Positions 55,825 through 64,000 of a DNA stretch of 64,000 bases are shown in pieces (position 1 is the first letter of the stretch; each line of letters begins with the position of its first letter). Both the position numbers and the translations under genes were made by a program. The notes under the pieces were generated by a model. That model was not told the DNA's origin and ran no database searches. It worked only from the letters and a program-made list of their open reading frames with translations. This DNA comes from Marinobacter denitrificans. GTDB lineage: Bacteria > Pseudomonadota > Gammaproteobacteria > Pseudomonadales > Oleiphilaceae. The stretch covers positions 1,116,001 to 1,180,000 of the forward strand of contig NZ_VMHN01000001.1 of the NCBI RefSeq assembly GCF_008795955.1. The letters run 5' to 3'.

Positions 55825-57171
55825 TCATGAGCCGGGCACGGGAAACCACAACACCATTCGCAACCCACCGCCTTCCCGGTTCTCGGCTCTGATCCAGCCA
55901 CCGGCTGCCTCTACCTGGCGTCTTGCCAATGCCAGGCCCAGGCCATGGCCTGCAGGCTGGTCATTGCTGATGCCGCGCGAACGGAAGAAGGGTTTAAAGA
56001 TAAGTTCCAGATGTGCCGGTGGGACCCCCGGCCCCTCATCGTTCACGGTCAGCCGATAGCCGCTGTCTTCCTTTTCCAGACTAACGAGTATGGTGCCATC
56101 GGCCGGGGTATGGTTACAGGCGTTGCGGATGACATTTTCAATGGCCTGGGCCAGTGCGCGATGACTGCTACCAGTGAGTTCAGCACGGTCTGGGAGGCGG
56201 GCCTGAAGCTGGTGGCCGGGATATTCGTAGCGGGCATCATCGAGGATGCTGTCAAGCAGGTCAGTGAGGTCCAGGGCTTCCTGATCGAGACTGGGTTTTT
56301 CGTTCTCCAGCCAGGCCAAGGTCAGTGTGTCTTCGACCAGCCCCCGCATGAGCCCGCACTCGCGGCGGATACGTGGCAGGAAGTGCTGGGTGTCGATGCC
56401 TTCTTCAAGGCAGCTCACGGCCATGTCGATGCGGGTAAGCGGGGTTCTCAGTTCGTGGGAGAGATCCGCAATCAGCCGTCGCTGGCTCAGTATGAGATCG
56501 CCGGTCCGCTCTGCCATGCGGTCGAACGTTTCCGCCAGAGCGGCCAGTTCGTCGTTGCGGTTGCCCAGCAGGGCCCGGACCCGCACCCCGAGGTTGCCGT
56601 CCGTGAACTGTCGGGTAGCCAGTTCAAGCTGGCGCAGCGGGGTCATCACGTGGCGATAGATCACCAGACACAGCACGATCAGGACAGCCAATGGCAGGGC
56701 AACTTTGAGCAGAATCCTGACCTGGGGCAGGTAGGTCCCCGGGCGCATGCGGTCGGGCAACAATATCAGGAAGTGGGTGTTGCCGTCGGCGAAGGTGGTT
56801 TCCATGATCGGGTTCTCGACGAAGTAGAGGTGAATTTTCCACTCTTCATCACGTCCCAGACGAAAGCCCTCGCGGAACCGGTCCGTCAGTTCACTCCCGG
56901 CCAACGGCCGGATATCGGACCGGACAACAGCCGCCCAGGTGTTTTCCCTTGCCTGGAGGTCTTCCAGCCATTGTGCCAGGGCCTGCTCGTCCCCTTTGCG
57001 ATAAAGGGTTTCGGCGGCCCGCCCCCAGTCTTTCAGGGTCTGCTGGTATTCTTCGTCAATAAAACTCATCTTCCGCTCGGTTTCCGAACCCACGAAAGAA
57101 ATCACCCAGAACAGCACCAGGGTCCCCAATGCCAGGGTGCCGCAGAGTTTCCATAGCAAACGATGGTTCAC
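55825..57171 (-). CDS. Sensor histidine kinase, PfeS-like
   Basis: Membrane kinase of 448 aa. Two helices (about 4-27 and 154-174) flank a periplasmic domain of about 125 residues; then HAMP, HisKA with His239 (ADLSHELRTPLTRID) and HATPase with Asn350 (ENVIRNACNHTP) and NDEGPGVPP. The GTG at 57171 overlaps the regulator stop (GTGA); an in-frame upstream start would lie inside the regulator gene. Gene order regulator-kinase-receptor recalls PfeR-PfeS-PfeA of Pseudomonas, suggesting it senses ferric petrobactin in the periplasm. That is inference. Confidence 0.88.
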   Translation of the reverse strand: MNHRLLWKLCGTLALGTLVLFWVISFVGSETERKMSFIDEEYQQTLKDWGRAAETLYRKGDEQALAQWLEDLQARENTWAAVVRSDIRPLAGSELTDRFREGFRLGRDEEWKIHLYFVENPIMETTFADGNTHFLILLPDRMRPGTYLPQVRILLKVALPLAVLIVLCLVIYRHVMTPLRQLELATRQFTDGNLGVRVRALLGNRNDELAALAETFDRMAERTGDLILSQRRLIADLSHELRTPLTRIDMAVSCLEEGIDTQHFLPRIRRECGLMRGLVEDTLTLAWLENEKPSLDQEALDLTDLLDSILDDARYEYPGHQLQARLPDRAELTGSSHRALAQAIENVIRNACNHTPADGTILVSLEKEDSGYRLTVNDEGPGVPPAHLELIFKPFFRSRGISNDQPAGHGLGLALARRQVEAAGGWIRAENREGGGLRMVLWFPVPGS

Positions 57172-57872
57172 AGGAAACAGTAGCCCTTGCCGTGAACCGT
57201 CTGCAGGCGATCCGCAGCCATTCCGGCGTCTACCAGTTTGCGCCTGACCCGGCTCAGGTGCATATCCAGGCTCCGGTCGTAACGGCTGAATTCTTTTTCC
57301 AGTACAACCTGATAGAGATAGGGTTTGCTCAGAGCCTCGCCCTGATGCAGCACCAGGACCCACAGCAGGCGGAACTGGATCTGGGTCAGTGTGAGTTCTG
57401 TTTCGTCATAGAATACGTCCCGGGATACCCGGTTCAGGTGAAGCTTGCCAAGTTCGATCGTATCCGGGTCGGAGCGGGTGTCGTGGCTACCCCGGCAGCG
57501 TCGCAGAAGCGCCTCGATGCGAAGCATCAGTTCCGTGAAACTGAACGGTTTGGGTACATAGTCGTCCGCCCCGCGGCTATAGCCCATGATCCGATCTTCC
57601 TCGGCGCCACAGGCCGTCAGCAGCATGACCGGTGTCTGGTGGGTCTTGCGTAGCCGATTGAGTATTTCGAAGCCGCTCAGCTGGGGTAGAAGCACGTCCA
57701 GCAGGATCAGATCGAAACGTTGGCTGACTGCAGACAACAGCCCGCTCTCTCCTTCGAAGCACTGATGAGTGCGATAGCCTCGGCTTCCGAGCAGTTGCGC
57801 AATCTGGCCATTGAGGGCACGGTCATCCTCGATAACCAGAATACTGGGTTGCGGCGAGTTGGCTGGGGGCAT
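57168..57872 (-). CDS. OmpR-family response regulator, PfeR-like
   Basis: Response regulator of 234 aa. Receiver with Asp16-Asp17, phosphoacceptor Asp59 (FDLILLDVLLPQLSG) and Lys108; C-terminal winged helix (LTLTQIQFRLLWVL, RSLDMHLSRVRRKL, VHGKGYCFL). Translationally coupled to the kinase gene. A strong Fur-box match lies 53 bp upstream, so the regulator is expected to be induced by iron limitation and then to activate the receptor operon when siderophore is present. Confidence 0.92.
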   Translation of the reverse strand: MPPANSPQPSILVIEDDRALNGQIAQLLGSRGYRTHQCFEGESGLLSAVSQRFDLILLDVLLPQLSGFEILNRLRKTHQTPVMLLTACGAEEDRIMGYSRGADDYVPKPFSFTELMLRIEALLRRCRGSHDTRSDPDTIELGKLHLNRVSRDVFYDETELTLTQIQFRLLWVLVLHQGEALSKPYLYQVVLEKEFSRYDRSLDMHLSRVRRKLVDAGMAADRLQTVHGKGYCFL

Positions 57873-57924
57873 GTCAACATCCTGTCCGGCAGCGCCGCCA
57901 ACGAACAGCGGCCAACACGTTAAT

Positions 57925-57943
57925 GATAATGATTATCATAAAC
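57925..57943. promoter_or_regulatory. Fur box upstream of the two-component system
   Basis: GATAATGATTATCATAAAC matches the Fur consensus at 16 of 19 positions by my count. It lies in the 117-bp gap between the DUF4202 stop and the regulator start, 53 bp before the latter. Confidence 0.85.
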
Positions 57944-57989
57944 AGCGATGACCAGGATAGCAAGAGAAGCGAGGAACTGCTGTTCGAGG

Positions 57990-58601
57990 TCAGGAACCTT
58001 CAGCCAGCGCCTCGTTCAGCAAATCCAGCAGATGCGCCGGCATACCCTCAGCCAGCTTCAGTGCCGCGTCATGCCCCCGCGGAGACATCTTGTTCCAAGT
58101 CCGGCGAACAATGCGCAACCATTTTTCCCGGTCATAGTCGGCATTCTGATCATAGAAATCCGCGAAGTAGCGCTCCAGAAACACCATGCAGGCCACGTCT
58201 TCCAGTAACTGGGTGTCTTCATCCTTACGCAACTCCCGCTTGGTGAGGATGGTTTCGACCCGCTCACACTCCGCTTTGGAGTAACCGCACGTCCCCATGA
58301 TTTCCGCTGCCCGGCGTCCATGCATGCGGCCGCAGGCCTGCCGCCATTCATAATAGGCCTTGCGCCCTTCCGGAAAGTCGGCGCGGGGCATGGTCCAGCG
58401 TTCAATGTGCTGAGCCCGGCAGGCGATCTGCATGCGCTCGGAGGGCTCGGGTTCAAGCTCATGCAACCAACGCGTCATATGCAGGCTGTAGGCAACCTCT
58501 TTAGGGAGCATGTCATTACCTACCTGCTCACGGTTAGGGTCTGCCTGATTGGCCTCGTCGATGGCCTTCAGGGCACACTGTAATTGCCGGGATTGTGTCA
58601 T
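57990..58601 (-). CDS. DUF4202 family protein
   Basis: A 203-aa cytoplasmic, mostly helical protein of DUF4202, function unknown. Recognisable segments: LHMTRWLHELEPEPSE, IACRAQHIERWTMPR and CMVFLERYFADFYDQ. His residues in SLHMTR and RAQHIERW resemble an HD-type metal site, so a hydrolase role is possible. It is upstream of the Fur-controlled regulator on the same strand but separated by 117 bp. Confidence 0.78.
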   Translation of the reverse strand: MTQSRQLQCALKAIDEANQADPNREQVGNDMLPKEVAYSLHMTRWLHELEPEPSERMQIACRAQHIERWTMPRADFPEGRKAYYEWRQACGRMHGRRAAEIMGTCGYSKAECERVETILTKRELRKDEDTQLLEDVACMVFLERYFADFYDQNADYDREKWLRIVRRTWNKMSPRGHDAALKLAEGMPAHLLDLLNEALAEGS

Positions 58602-58820
58602 AGACCAGTTATCTGTTCCTTAGGCGAACGTTGCCGGAAGAATAAGGATGGTAGACTGCATTCTAGCGTGTCAGGAGCGCCCCCCTCTACCACCGATGAG
58701 TGTCCACAGAGGTGTTTGCCCTACTCCATGTAGGTATACCCTTAATTTCATTGCTTTATGCACTCATTTCCTTAAAGATTCGTAGAGCGAAAACGCAAGC
58801 AGCGAAAGAGTCGTCCCACT

Positions 58821-59954
58821 ATGCAATTGTCAGGGCCATCAATACCCGAGAAATGGCAATCTGCCTATGATGAGCACCTGCAAGCTCTGGAAGGCAAGGT
58901 TGCCGTGGTGGCTGCCTGGCTACTCCTGGTTACCGTCGTCATCTACCAGTTTTCCCATCCTCTGCGTAACATCCACAGCTCGGAATTCCTGGGCCTCGAG
59001 TTCCTGTTTCGGTCCCCCGTTATTCTGGTATCCATAGTAACCCTGCTCGGGCATTATTCCGGTCGTTTCCGGTGGCCAAGCCGGTATTTTTTGCGAGTAA
59101 TGGGGCTGTCGGTTATGGCAATGATTCTGTCATTACTGCTGCTATATCTGAAAACCGGGACCTCAGGGCTTTATCAGATCAGCAACGGCCTGGTCATCAG
59201 TTTCTTTGGCGTTTCTGTGCTGGCGGTGCGGGGGCCGAAGGAATGGATGTTATTGTTCCTGCTTCCTCTGGCAGTCTTTGCCGGTGCGGCCATTTATCTC
59301 GACATTCCTTTCACCGGCATCTTGCCACTGTTCTTTGACCCCCTGATGATGATGGTCATCGGCATGATCGTGATGGAAGCGCTGCGGCGAGTTCTCACCA
59401 GTGAATTCGAAGCCCGCCAGACACTCGGAGAAATGGCAGCAACCGACCAGTTGACCGGCCTTCTGAACCGGCGGGCGATATGGCCACTGCTTAACCATGA
59501 GCTGCAACATGCGCAAAGGGCCGGCACACCATTCAGCCTCATACTCGGTGACCTCGACCTGTTCAAGAAGGTCAACGATACCTATGGACACGATGCCGGC
59601 GATCTGGTGCTTCAGGAGACCGCAAGGCGGCTTGAGGGCGCACTGCGACGGCAGGACGCACTCTGCCGCTGGGGCGGAGAAGAACTACTGGTATTGCTGC
59701 CGGACACCGACAGCAATGGCGCTCTGGAGGTGGCGGAAAAGCTCCGGGCTTCGATGGCAGATTCTCCCATTACCGCCGGCGACAACCGTATTCATCAGAC
59801 GATCAGCCTGGGTGTCGCCAGTTTTCAGACCGGTGATGCCGTGGACGCCGTTGTCAGCCGGGCCGATGAAGCGCTTTACCAGGCCAAACATAAGGGCCGC
59901 AACCGGGCAGAAATGGCCGCAGCCAGTGAGGCAGCCCCCGGCGCAGGTGATTAA
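58821..59954 (+). CDS. Membrane diguanylate cyclase (GGDEF)
   Basis: Makes cyclic di-GMP. 377 aa: six hydrophobic segments in the first 190 residues, then a GGDEF domain with active site GGEEL (285-289) and substrate region DLDLFKKVNDTYGHDAGD. The inhibitory I-site RRQD (276-279) lies exactly five residues before the active site, so product feedback is expected. The stop overlaps the stop of the convergent GST gene (TTAA). Confidence 0.93.
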   Translation: MQLSGPSIPEKWQSAYDEHLQALEGKVAVVAAWLLLVTVVIYQFSHPLRNIHSSEFLGLEFLFRSPVILVSIVTLLGHYSGRFRWPSRYFLRVMGLSVMAMILSLLLLYLKTGTSGLYQISNGLVISFFGVSVLAVRGPKEWMLLFLLPLAVFAGAAIYLDIPFTGILPLFFDPLMMMVIGMIVMEALRRVLTSEFEARQTLGEMAATDQLTGLLNRRAIWPLLNHELQHAQRAGTPFSLILGDLDLFKKVNDTYGHDAGDLVLQETARRLEGALRRQDALCRWGGEELLVLLPDTDSNGALEVAEKLRASMADSPITAGDNRIHQTISLGVASFQTGDAVDAVVSRADEALYQAKHKGRNRAEMAAASEAAPGAGD

Positions 59955-60568
59955 GCCTGGGCAGAGGAACGCTGCTTGATACGATCGTACCAGGCCTGAA
60001 GATGGGTCTGCTCCGGCTTGATGCGGATGTCCACCACGCGGGCAAAAGCCACCGATGTAAAAGCATTGATGTCCGCTGCCGTGAAACGGTCGCAACAGAT
60101 GTATTCCCTGCCGTCCAATTGCTTATCGAGAAAATGCAGGAACTTCTCCACCATTGTCCGGCACTCCTCGCCCCATTCCTTGATGGGATTCATACGGTCC
60201 TTGAAATAACCGGTGGTGTGCTGGAAACACATGCCCGTGGGCATGGAGAGGGAGAACTCGATCCAGCGCAGCCACTGTTCTACAAGCGCTTTTTCCAGTG
60301 GCGTATCGCCCAACAGGCTCGGCGTATCCGGATAACTTTCCTCAAAATAACGGCAGATGGCCATGGTTTCGGAGATGCAGGTGCCGTCATCCAGCTCCAG
60401 CACCGGTACTTTCTTCATCGGGTTCCTGGCAGCGTATTCCGGTGTCAGGTTCTCACCTTTTAACAGGTCCACCTCAACGAACTCTGCCTTTTCCAGCAGT
60501 CCTTTTTCAGACATGAACATGCGTACCCGGCGGGGGTTCGGGGCGGTTTTGGTCTCAAGAATCTTCAT
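59951..60568 (-). CDS. Glutathione S-transferase family protein
   Basis: A 205-aa protein with an N-terminal thioredoxin fold (KILETKTAPNPRRVRMF, then KKVPVLELDDGTCISET with the cis-Pro) and a C-terminal helical domain. Likely conjugates or reduces small electrophiles. The Met at 60568 is taken because it begins the first strand; another Met five codons earlier is possible. Confidence 0.87.
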   Translation of the reverse strand: MKILETKTAPNPRRVRMFMSEKGLLEKAEFVEVDLLKGENLTPEYAARNPMKKVPVLELDDGTCISETMAICRYFEESYPDTPSLLGDTPLEKALVEQWLRWIEFSLSMPTGMCFQHTTGYFKDRMNPIKEWGEECRTMVEKFLHFLDKQLDGREYICCDRFTAADINAFTSVAFARVVDIRIKPEQTHLQAWYDRIKQRSSAQA

Positions 60569-60658
60569 TATTCCGGGCTCCATACGTCAGCAAAGGTAAA
60601 CAGTGATAAATCGTATAGGAGAGTGACGCGGAAGAACAGTTGCGTCAAGCAACCGTAA

Positions 60659-61393
60659 TTATCCGGGCAACCAGCTGTCCAGCTGGTGGATGATCCATTC
60701 CGGGTCATCCAGCGGAAGGTCATGGCCGGCAGAGGGATGCATCTTCAGGGTCCACTGCCAGCGCTGCTCGAACGCTTCACTGCACTTCCAGTGCACGATG
60801 CGATCGCCCCTGCTGGCCAGTAGCAATGCATCAGGCAGGGGCCGCTCGGGTTGCGGTTTGAACCTGGCCGCGGCTTTCATTTGTGCCAGGGCATTCCGGA
60901 AACTGACCGGGCGCTGGCGCTGGATACTGTACCAGTGTTTGATGGTAGCCAGGCTGACTGGCCGGTTGCAGCTCAGCCTCAGGATATCGGCTTCACGATC
61001 AAACAGTTCCCGCCGGGACAACAAACGAACAATACGGGGCCAGGCTCCCGGTCTCATTCTTCGCCAAGCCGGACTGAATCCGGAGCTGGTGTTGATCATT
61101 ACCAGATTCTGGATTTCTCCTTCGGGCGCATGCTGGGCCCAGTCCAGGGCGACCATTCCGCCCATGGAAAGCGCCAGCAGGCTGTAGGGGCCAGGGATGT
61201 GCTGAACACTGTGGCGGACTTTCTCACGAATGGCAGCGATGCTCTCCGGGCAGGGGTCGTTGAAGTGCACGCCAGTACCAGGAAGGTCCACCGGATGGAA
61301 TTGTTGTCCCGGAAAAGCATCTGCAAGCAGTCGTGGAAACACCCCCCAGTGCGACTGCTCCCGGGTCAGTCCACGCAACAGAATCCAGTGCAT
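60659..61393 (-). CDS. Alpha/beta hydrolase, BioH-like
   Basis: A 244-aa alpha/beta hydrolase. Nucleophile Ser76 in LALSMGGM, Asp in SRGDRIVH and His in SAGHDLPLDD. The size and LRGLTREQSHWG opening resemble pimeloyl-ACP methyl ester esterases (BioH) and carboxylesterases. No biotin genes are nearby, so substrate is open. It starts 2 bp after the M14 peptidase gene. Confidence 0.8.
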   Translation of the reverse strand: MHWILLRGLTREQSHWGVFPRLLADAFPGQQFHPVDLPGTGVHFNDPCPESIAAIREKVRHSVQHIPGPYSLLALSMGGMVALDWAQHAPEGEIQNLVMINTSSGFSPAWRRMRPGAWPRIVRLLSRRELFDREADILRLSCNRPVSLATIKHWYSIQRQRPVSFRNALAQMKAAARFKPQPERPLPDALLLASRGDRIVHWKCSEAFEQRWQWTLKMHPSAGHDLPLDDPEWIIHQLDSWLPG

Positions 61394-61395
61394 TG

Positions 61396-62496
61396 TCAGT
61401 GATGGTCCCTGTACCAGTGGGCGATAGCGGCTTCCCTAAGCATGGACTCGTCCTCTTCCCGCGGCAACCAGTTTTCATGGTTCGCGGCTGCGCTGACCAG
61501 GAAATCGATGAAGGTCAGGTGACTCCTCAGGACCCTGCGGTGCCGGTGAGGAACCAGCGGATTGAAAAAACCGTCCAGTCGCAGCAACTGCCTGGGGCGT
61601 TTCTTGATCCAGCGCCAGGATCCCAACTCGAGCGTCAGGGGAATAAACGCTCCACTGCCGCTGCGGTTTATCTTTTTATAGAAGTAATCCCACAGGTCAC
61701 CATGGGTAAGATAGTGCCGGGACTGGGGCTCGAAGCGATAGTTGTGTTCCGGCCAGGCCTGCTCCCAGATCAGTTTCAATGCCATCACCGATGCAATCCG
61801 CCGCATCGGTCGGCGACGATAGGCATAGGGAAACCAGATCTGGTCCTGCCAACCGAACCCCGAATGGCAGTCAAGGGCAACACTGAATGGGCGCCCGGGC
61901 AATAATCCCGATATCACGGATTCCAGTGCCTGGTTCTCCGCTTCCATGCCCTGCTCAGGGTCTCCCGTGAACCATGGCAGGCGCGGAGAGAACCGCTGCC
62001 CGCCCAGCAAAAACGCACTGCGATCCTGGGCCGTGATCGGCGCGTTACGCATCAGGTCCACGCCGTTGGGATTGCTGCGTTGGTTGAGATACATGCCGCC
62101 AGGATTAAGTATCGGTAGCAGCGTAACCCGAACCTTCTTCATCAACGCCTGAAGGTGGCTGTCCCAGGAAATCCGGGCGAGCAGGGTGCGCAGCCAGGCC
62201 ATGATTACCTCACTGCCTATGCGCTCAAGGCCATGCACGCCCCCCACCAGCAAGACTACCGGCGCATCCGGTGCATCGCTGCCCAGATCAACCCGATATA
62301 GCGGTAAATCAATTTCTTTAAGGGCAACCCGCGCCAGCGTGTCTACGGAGACCACCTCCGGAGCCTCCGCCAGCATACGTTCCAGGCGAACCATCTCCGG
62401 CAGAAAGCTTCGCAACAGATGCCGCTGCCGGCTACTACGACGGGCTTGTTCGGCCGGAATGGCAGAATGGGAGGTGAGTTCGCGCAATTCAGTCAT
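61396..62496 (-). CDS. M14-family zinc carboxypeptidase-like protein
   Basis: Metallocarboxypeptidase-fold protein of 366 aa. Zinc ligands in GGVHGLERIGSE (HxxE) and a later His in ALDCHSGFGW; LPILNPGGMYLNQRSNPNGVDLMRN is a family segment. It could cut C-terminal residues from peptides, including cell-wall peptides, or deacylate amino acids. The ATG at 62496 has GGAG 8 nt upstream; an ATG 17 codons earlier is an alternative. No signal peptide. Confidence 0.83.
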   Translation of the reverse strand: MTELRELTSHSAIPAEQARRSSRQRHLLRSFLPEMVRLERMLAEAPEVVSVDTLARVALKEIDLPLYRVDLGSDAPDAPVVLLVGGVHGLERIGSEVIMAWLRTLLARISWDSHLQALMKKVRVTLLPILNPGGMYLNQRSNPNGVDLMRNAPITAQDRSAFLLGGQRFSPRLPWFTGDPEQGMEAENQALESVISGLLPGRPFSVALDCHSGFGWQDQIWFPYAYRRRPMRRIASVMALKLIWEQAWPEHNYRFEPQSRHYLTHGDLWDYFYKKINRSGSGAFIPLTLELGSWRWIKKRPRQLLRLDGFFNPLVPHRHRRVLRSHLTFIDFLVSAAANHENWLPREEDESMLREAAIAHWYRDHH

Positions 62497-62795
62497 GGGG
62501 CTCTCCGGTTTCAGATAACCCTTCAAACTACCGCTGAATTGCTTCATTTCGTTGACAAAAACTCTGGGAAACCAGAAATGACATATGCATGTTCCGGCGA
62601 CATTTTACATTAATGGCTTGTAACTCAGGCTCAGGGCGTTACCCTTGAAAGTACGTAGTAACCGAGGTCATAGCATTTGTCTTGTCCTTTGATCACGCAG
62701 TTTCAACAAAGCGTTTTCACTTCTCGAGAGGTCATCCGGACCACTCAAGCGGATGTTTTCCCGCGTATTTTCAAAACCAATAAGGAGAACCAATC

Positions 62796-63764
62796 ATGCG
62801 AAAGCTAACGCCTGTCGCGCTGCTTTGCGCGATGTCTGTTCCCGCACTTGCCCAGGCCGACTGTGGTGAAGTCTCGATCACTGAAATGGGCTGGGCGTCC
62901 AATGCCGTTGTTACCGGTGTTGCCAAATTCATCATGGAACAGGGCTATGGTTGCGATGTGACCGTGGTTCCCTCGGACACCGTTCCGGCCGTCACTTCGG
63001 TTGCGGAAAACGGTGAACCCGACATCGTCACCGAGCTGTGGCTCAATTCCGCCGGTGAGGCTTATCTTGAACTGGAAGAACAGGGCAAGATCGAGCGGGT
63101 AGCCGAGGTGCTGGACCCGGGTGGTGTTGAAGGTTGGTGGATTCCGACCTATCTGGCCGAGAAGCACCCAGAACTGACGACCATCGAAGGGGTCATGGAA
63201 AATCCGGAGCTGGTGGGCAACCGCTTCAACAACTGCCCAAGCGGCTGGGGCTGCCGTGTGGTCAGCGACAATCTGGTCAGAGCACTTGACCTGGAAAGCT
63301 CCGGCATCAAGGTGTTCAACCATGGCTCCGGTGAAACGCTGGCTTCGTCGATGGCATCAGCGGTTCAGTCTGAAGAGCCCTGGTTCGGCTACTACTGGGG
63401 GCCCACCGTGCCACTTGGCAAGTATGACATGACCCGCGTTGAGCTGGGCGAGTACAAGCCCGACGTGCACACACGCAACCAGACACAGGACGCAGATAAC
63501 CCGGGTGTGTCTGAATTCCCTGCAGCGACAATCCTCACATCCATCACGACCGACTTCAAGGATCGCGAGCCCGACGTGGCGGAAATGCTCAGCCACATGA
63601 CATTCAAGACGTCCACCATGAGCGAATTGCTGGCCTGGATGGACTCCAACAATGCTTCTGCCGAAGAAGCAGCGGTGTATTACCTGAGCAACAACAGCGA
63701 CGAGTGGTCCAGCTGGCTGAACGATTCAGCCAGGGAGCGCCTGGCTGCAGCAATGGGAGAATAA
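62796..63764 (+). CDS. Glycine betaine/choline-type ABC substrate-binding protein
   Basis: Periplasmic OpuAC-class binding protein of 322 aa. Signal peptide MRKLTPVALLCAMSVPALAQA. Fold segments: VSITEMGWASNAVVTGVAKFI, split, DIVTELWLNSAGEAYLE, and aromatic-rich PWFGYYWGPT near the ligand site, as expected for quaternary amines. An AAGGAG site precedes the ATG. A further ABC gene begins 107 bp on. The 299 bp upstream (62497-62795) hold no gene I can support. Confidence 0.9.
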   Translation: MRKLTPVALLCAMSVPALAQADCGEVSITEMGWASNAVVTGVAKFIMEQGYGCDVTVVPSDTVPAVTSVAENGEPDIVTELWLNSAGEAYLELEEQGKIERVAEVLDPGGVEGWWIPTYLAEKHPELTTIEGVMENPELVGNRFNNCPSGWGCRVVSDNLVRALDLESSGIKVFNHGSGETLASSMASAVQSEEPWFGYYWGPTVPLGKYDMTRVELGEYKPDVHTRNQTQDADNPGVSEFPAATILTSITTDFKDREPDVAEMLSHMTFKTSTMSELLAWMDSNNASAEEAAVYYLSNNSDEWSSWLNDSARERLAAAMGE

Positions 63765-63770
63765 TCCCCT

Positions 63771-63806
63771 GCCGGCCCTGACAGGGCCGGCCCTCCCGGC
63801 CCTGTC
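63771..63806. terminator. Strong hairpins after the binding-protein gene
   Basis: Two overlapping GC hairpins: GCCGGCCCT/AGGGCCGGC (63771-63791) and GACAGGGCCGG (63780-63790) with CCGGCCCTGTC (63796-63806). No T tract follows, so they may reduce downstream transcription or protect the 3' end of the binding-protein mRNA, which is usually needed in excess over the permease. Confidence 0.6.
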
Positions 63807-63871
63807 AACTCCGATAACGGAGAACTCGAAACGAGCCTTTAACATCTGATTGCGACGGGAACCAACCGCCC

Positions 63872-64000
63872 ATGGCTACCTACGATTTCTTATTTTCATC
63901 ACTGGGACTGGAAGACTGGTGCGCAGAAGGTCAGAGCGATGGCCCCATGTCGATGGCCGACTTACTGAAAAAAACCCAGGGAACCAGCAGCGAACCCGAA
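63872..64000 (+). CDS. Start of a probable ABC permease gene (3' end outside window)
   Basis: 43 codons to the window edge, beginning MATYDFLFSSLGLEDWCAEG. Too short to classify by motif. Position after a glycine-betaine-type binding protein suggests the ProW-like permease of the same transporter. A GGGA sequence lies 12 nt before the ATG. Confidence 0.55.
   Translation, partial: MATYDFLFSSLGLEDWCAEGQSDGPMSMADLLKKTQGTSSEPE

Noticed and set aside
55945..57156. Long open frame opposite the sensor kinase gene
   Set aside because: The minus-strand frame has clear kinase motifs; the plus-strand product has none.
57172..57363. 64-residue N-terminal extension of the sensor kinase
   Set aside because: It would lie entirely within the regulator gene in another frame. 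The GTG overlapping the regulator stop gives a normal membrane kinase start.

Overview
The window reads as chromosomal DNA of a marine gammaproteobacterium, most probably Marinobacter. This is inferred from protein content and gene order: the surA/lptD/amgK/murU and rpe-gph-trpE neighbourhoods are laid out as in Pseudomonas relatives, GC is moderate to high, and there is a petrobactin gene cluster. Petrobactin is known from Marinobacter as well as from Bacillus. I ran no database search. No rRNA, tRNA, insertion sequence, prophage or CRISPR array was seen.

Layout. 1-1.2 kb: end of a TRAP transporter large permease gene. 1.4-3.9 kb: coupled CFA-family lipid methyltransferase and FAD reductase. 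4-7.2 kb: Dps, DUF2061, dihydrolipoyl dehydrogenase-like and LysE genes. 7.4-8.8 kb: DAHP synthase behind a long leader that looks like a tryptophan attenuator. 8.8-14.9 kb: secretin-domain protein, J-domain protein and an RND efflux operon. 15-17.2 kb: secreted lipase and its foldase. 17.2-24.7 kb: two-component genes, solute-binding protein, aminotransferase, inositol phosphatase, SlmA, ThiG/ThiS. 24.8-31.5 kb: DUF423-apaH-rsmA-pdxA-surA-lptD on the minus strand. 31.7-34.2 kb: amgK-murU-djlA. 34.3-35.7 kb: PAAR and DUF3530. 35.8-41.9 kb: rpe, gph, trpL, trpE, trpG, trpD, trpC. 41.9-57.9 kb: a MATE transporter and a petrobactin island. 58-64 kb: mixed genes, ending in the start of a glycine-betaine-type ABC transporter.

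The petrobactin island is two convergent operons. asbABCDEF on the plus strand makes the siderophore. A TonB receptor, binding protein, permease, ATPase and DUF2218 protein on the minus strand take it up. A two-component system follows the same strand upstream of the receptor, with a strong Fur-box match in front of it.

The most unusual feature is a family of five long intergenic palindromes (about 7.3, 23.6, 39.5, 39.7 and 41.0 kb). Each has outer arms of 24-30 bp that pair perfectly or almost so, but the arm sequence differs from copy to copy. The arms enclose a conserved 52-56 nt core containing TACAGGGACGTATTCACGG or a close variant. The arms therefore covary. Three of the five copies interrupt trpG-trpD-trpC. 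I do not recognise this as a named element family. The second standout is the aroF leader, where a Trp codon and UAG stop of a small ORF lie inside a single terminator hairpin.
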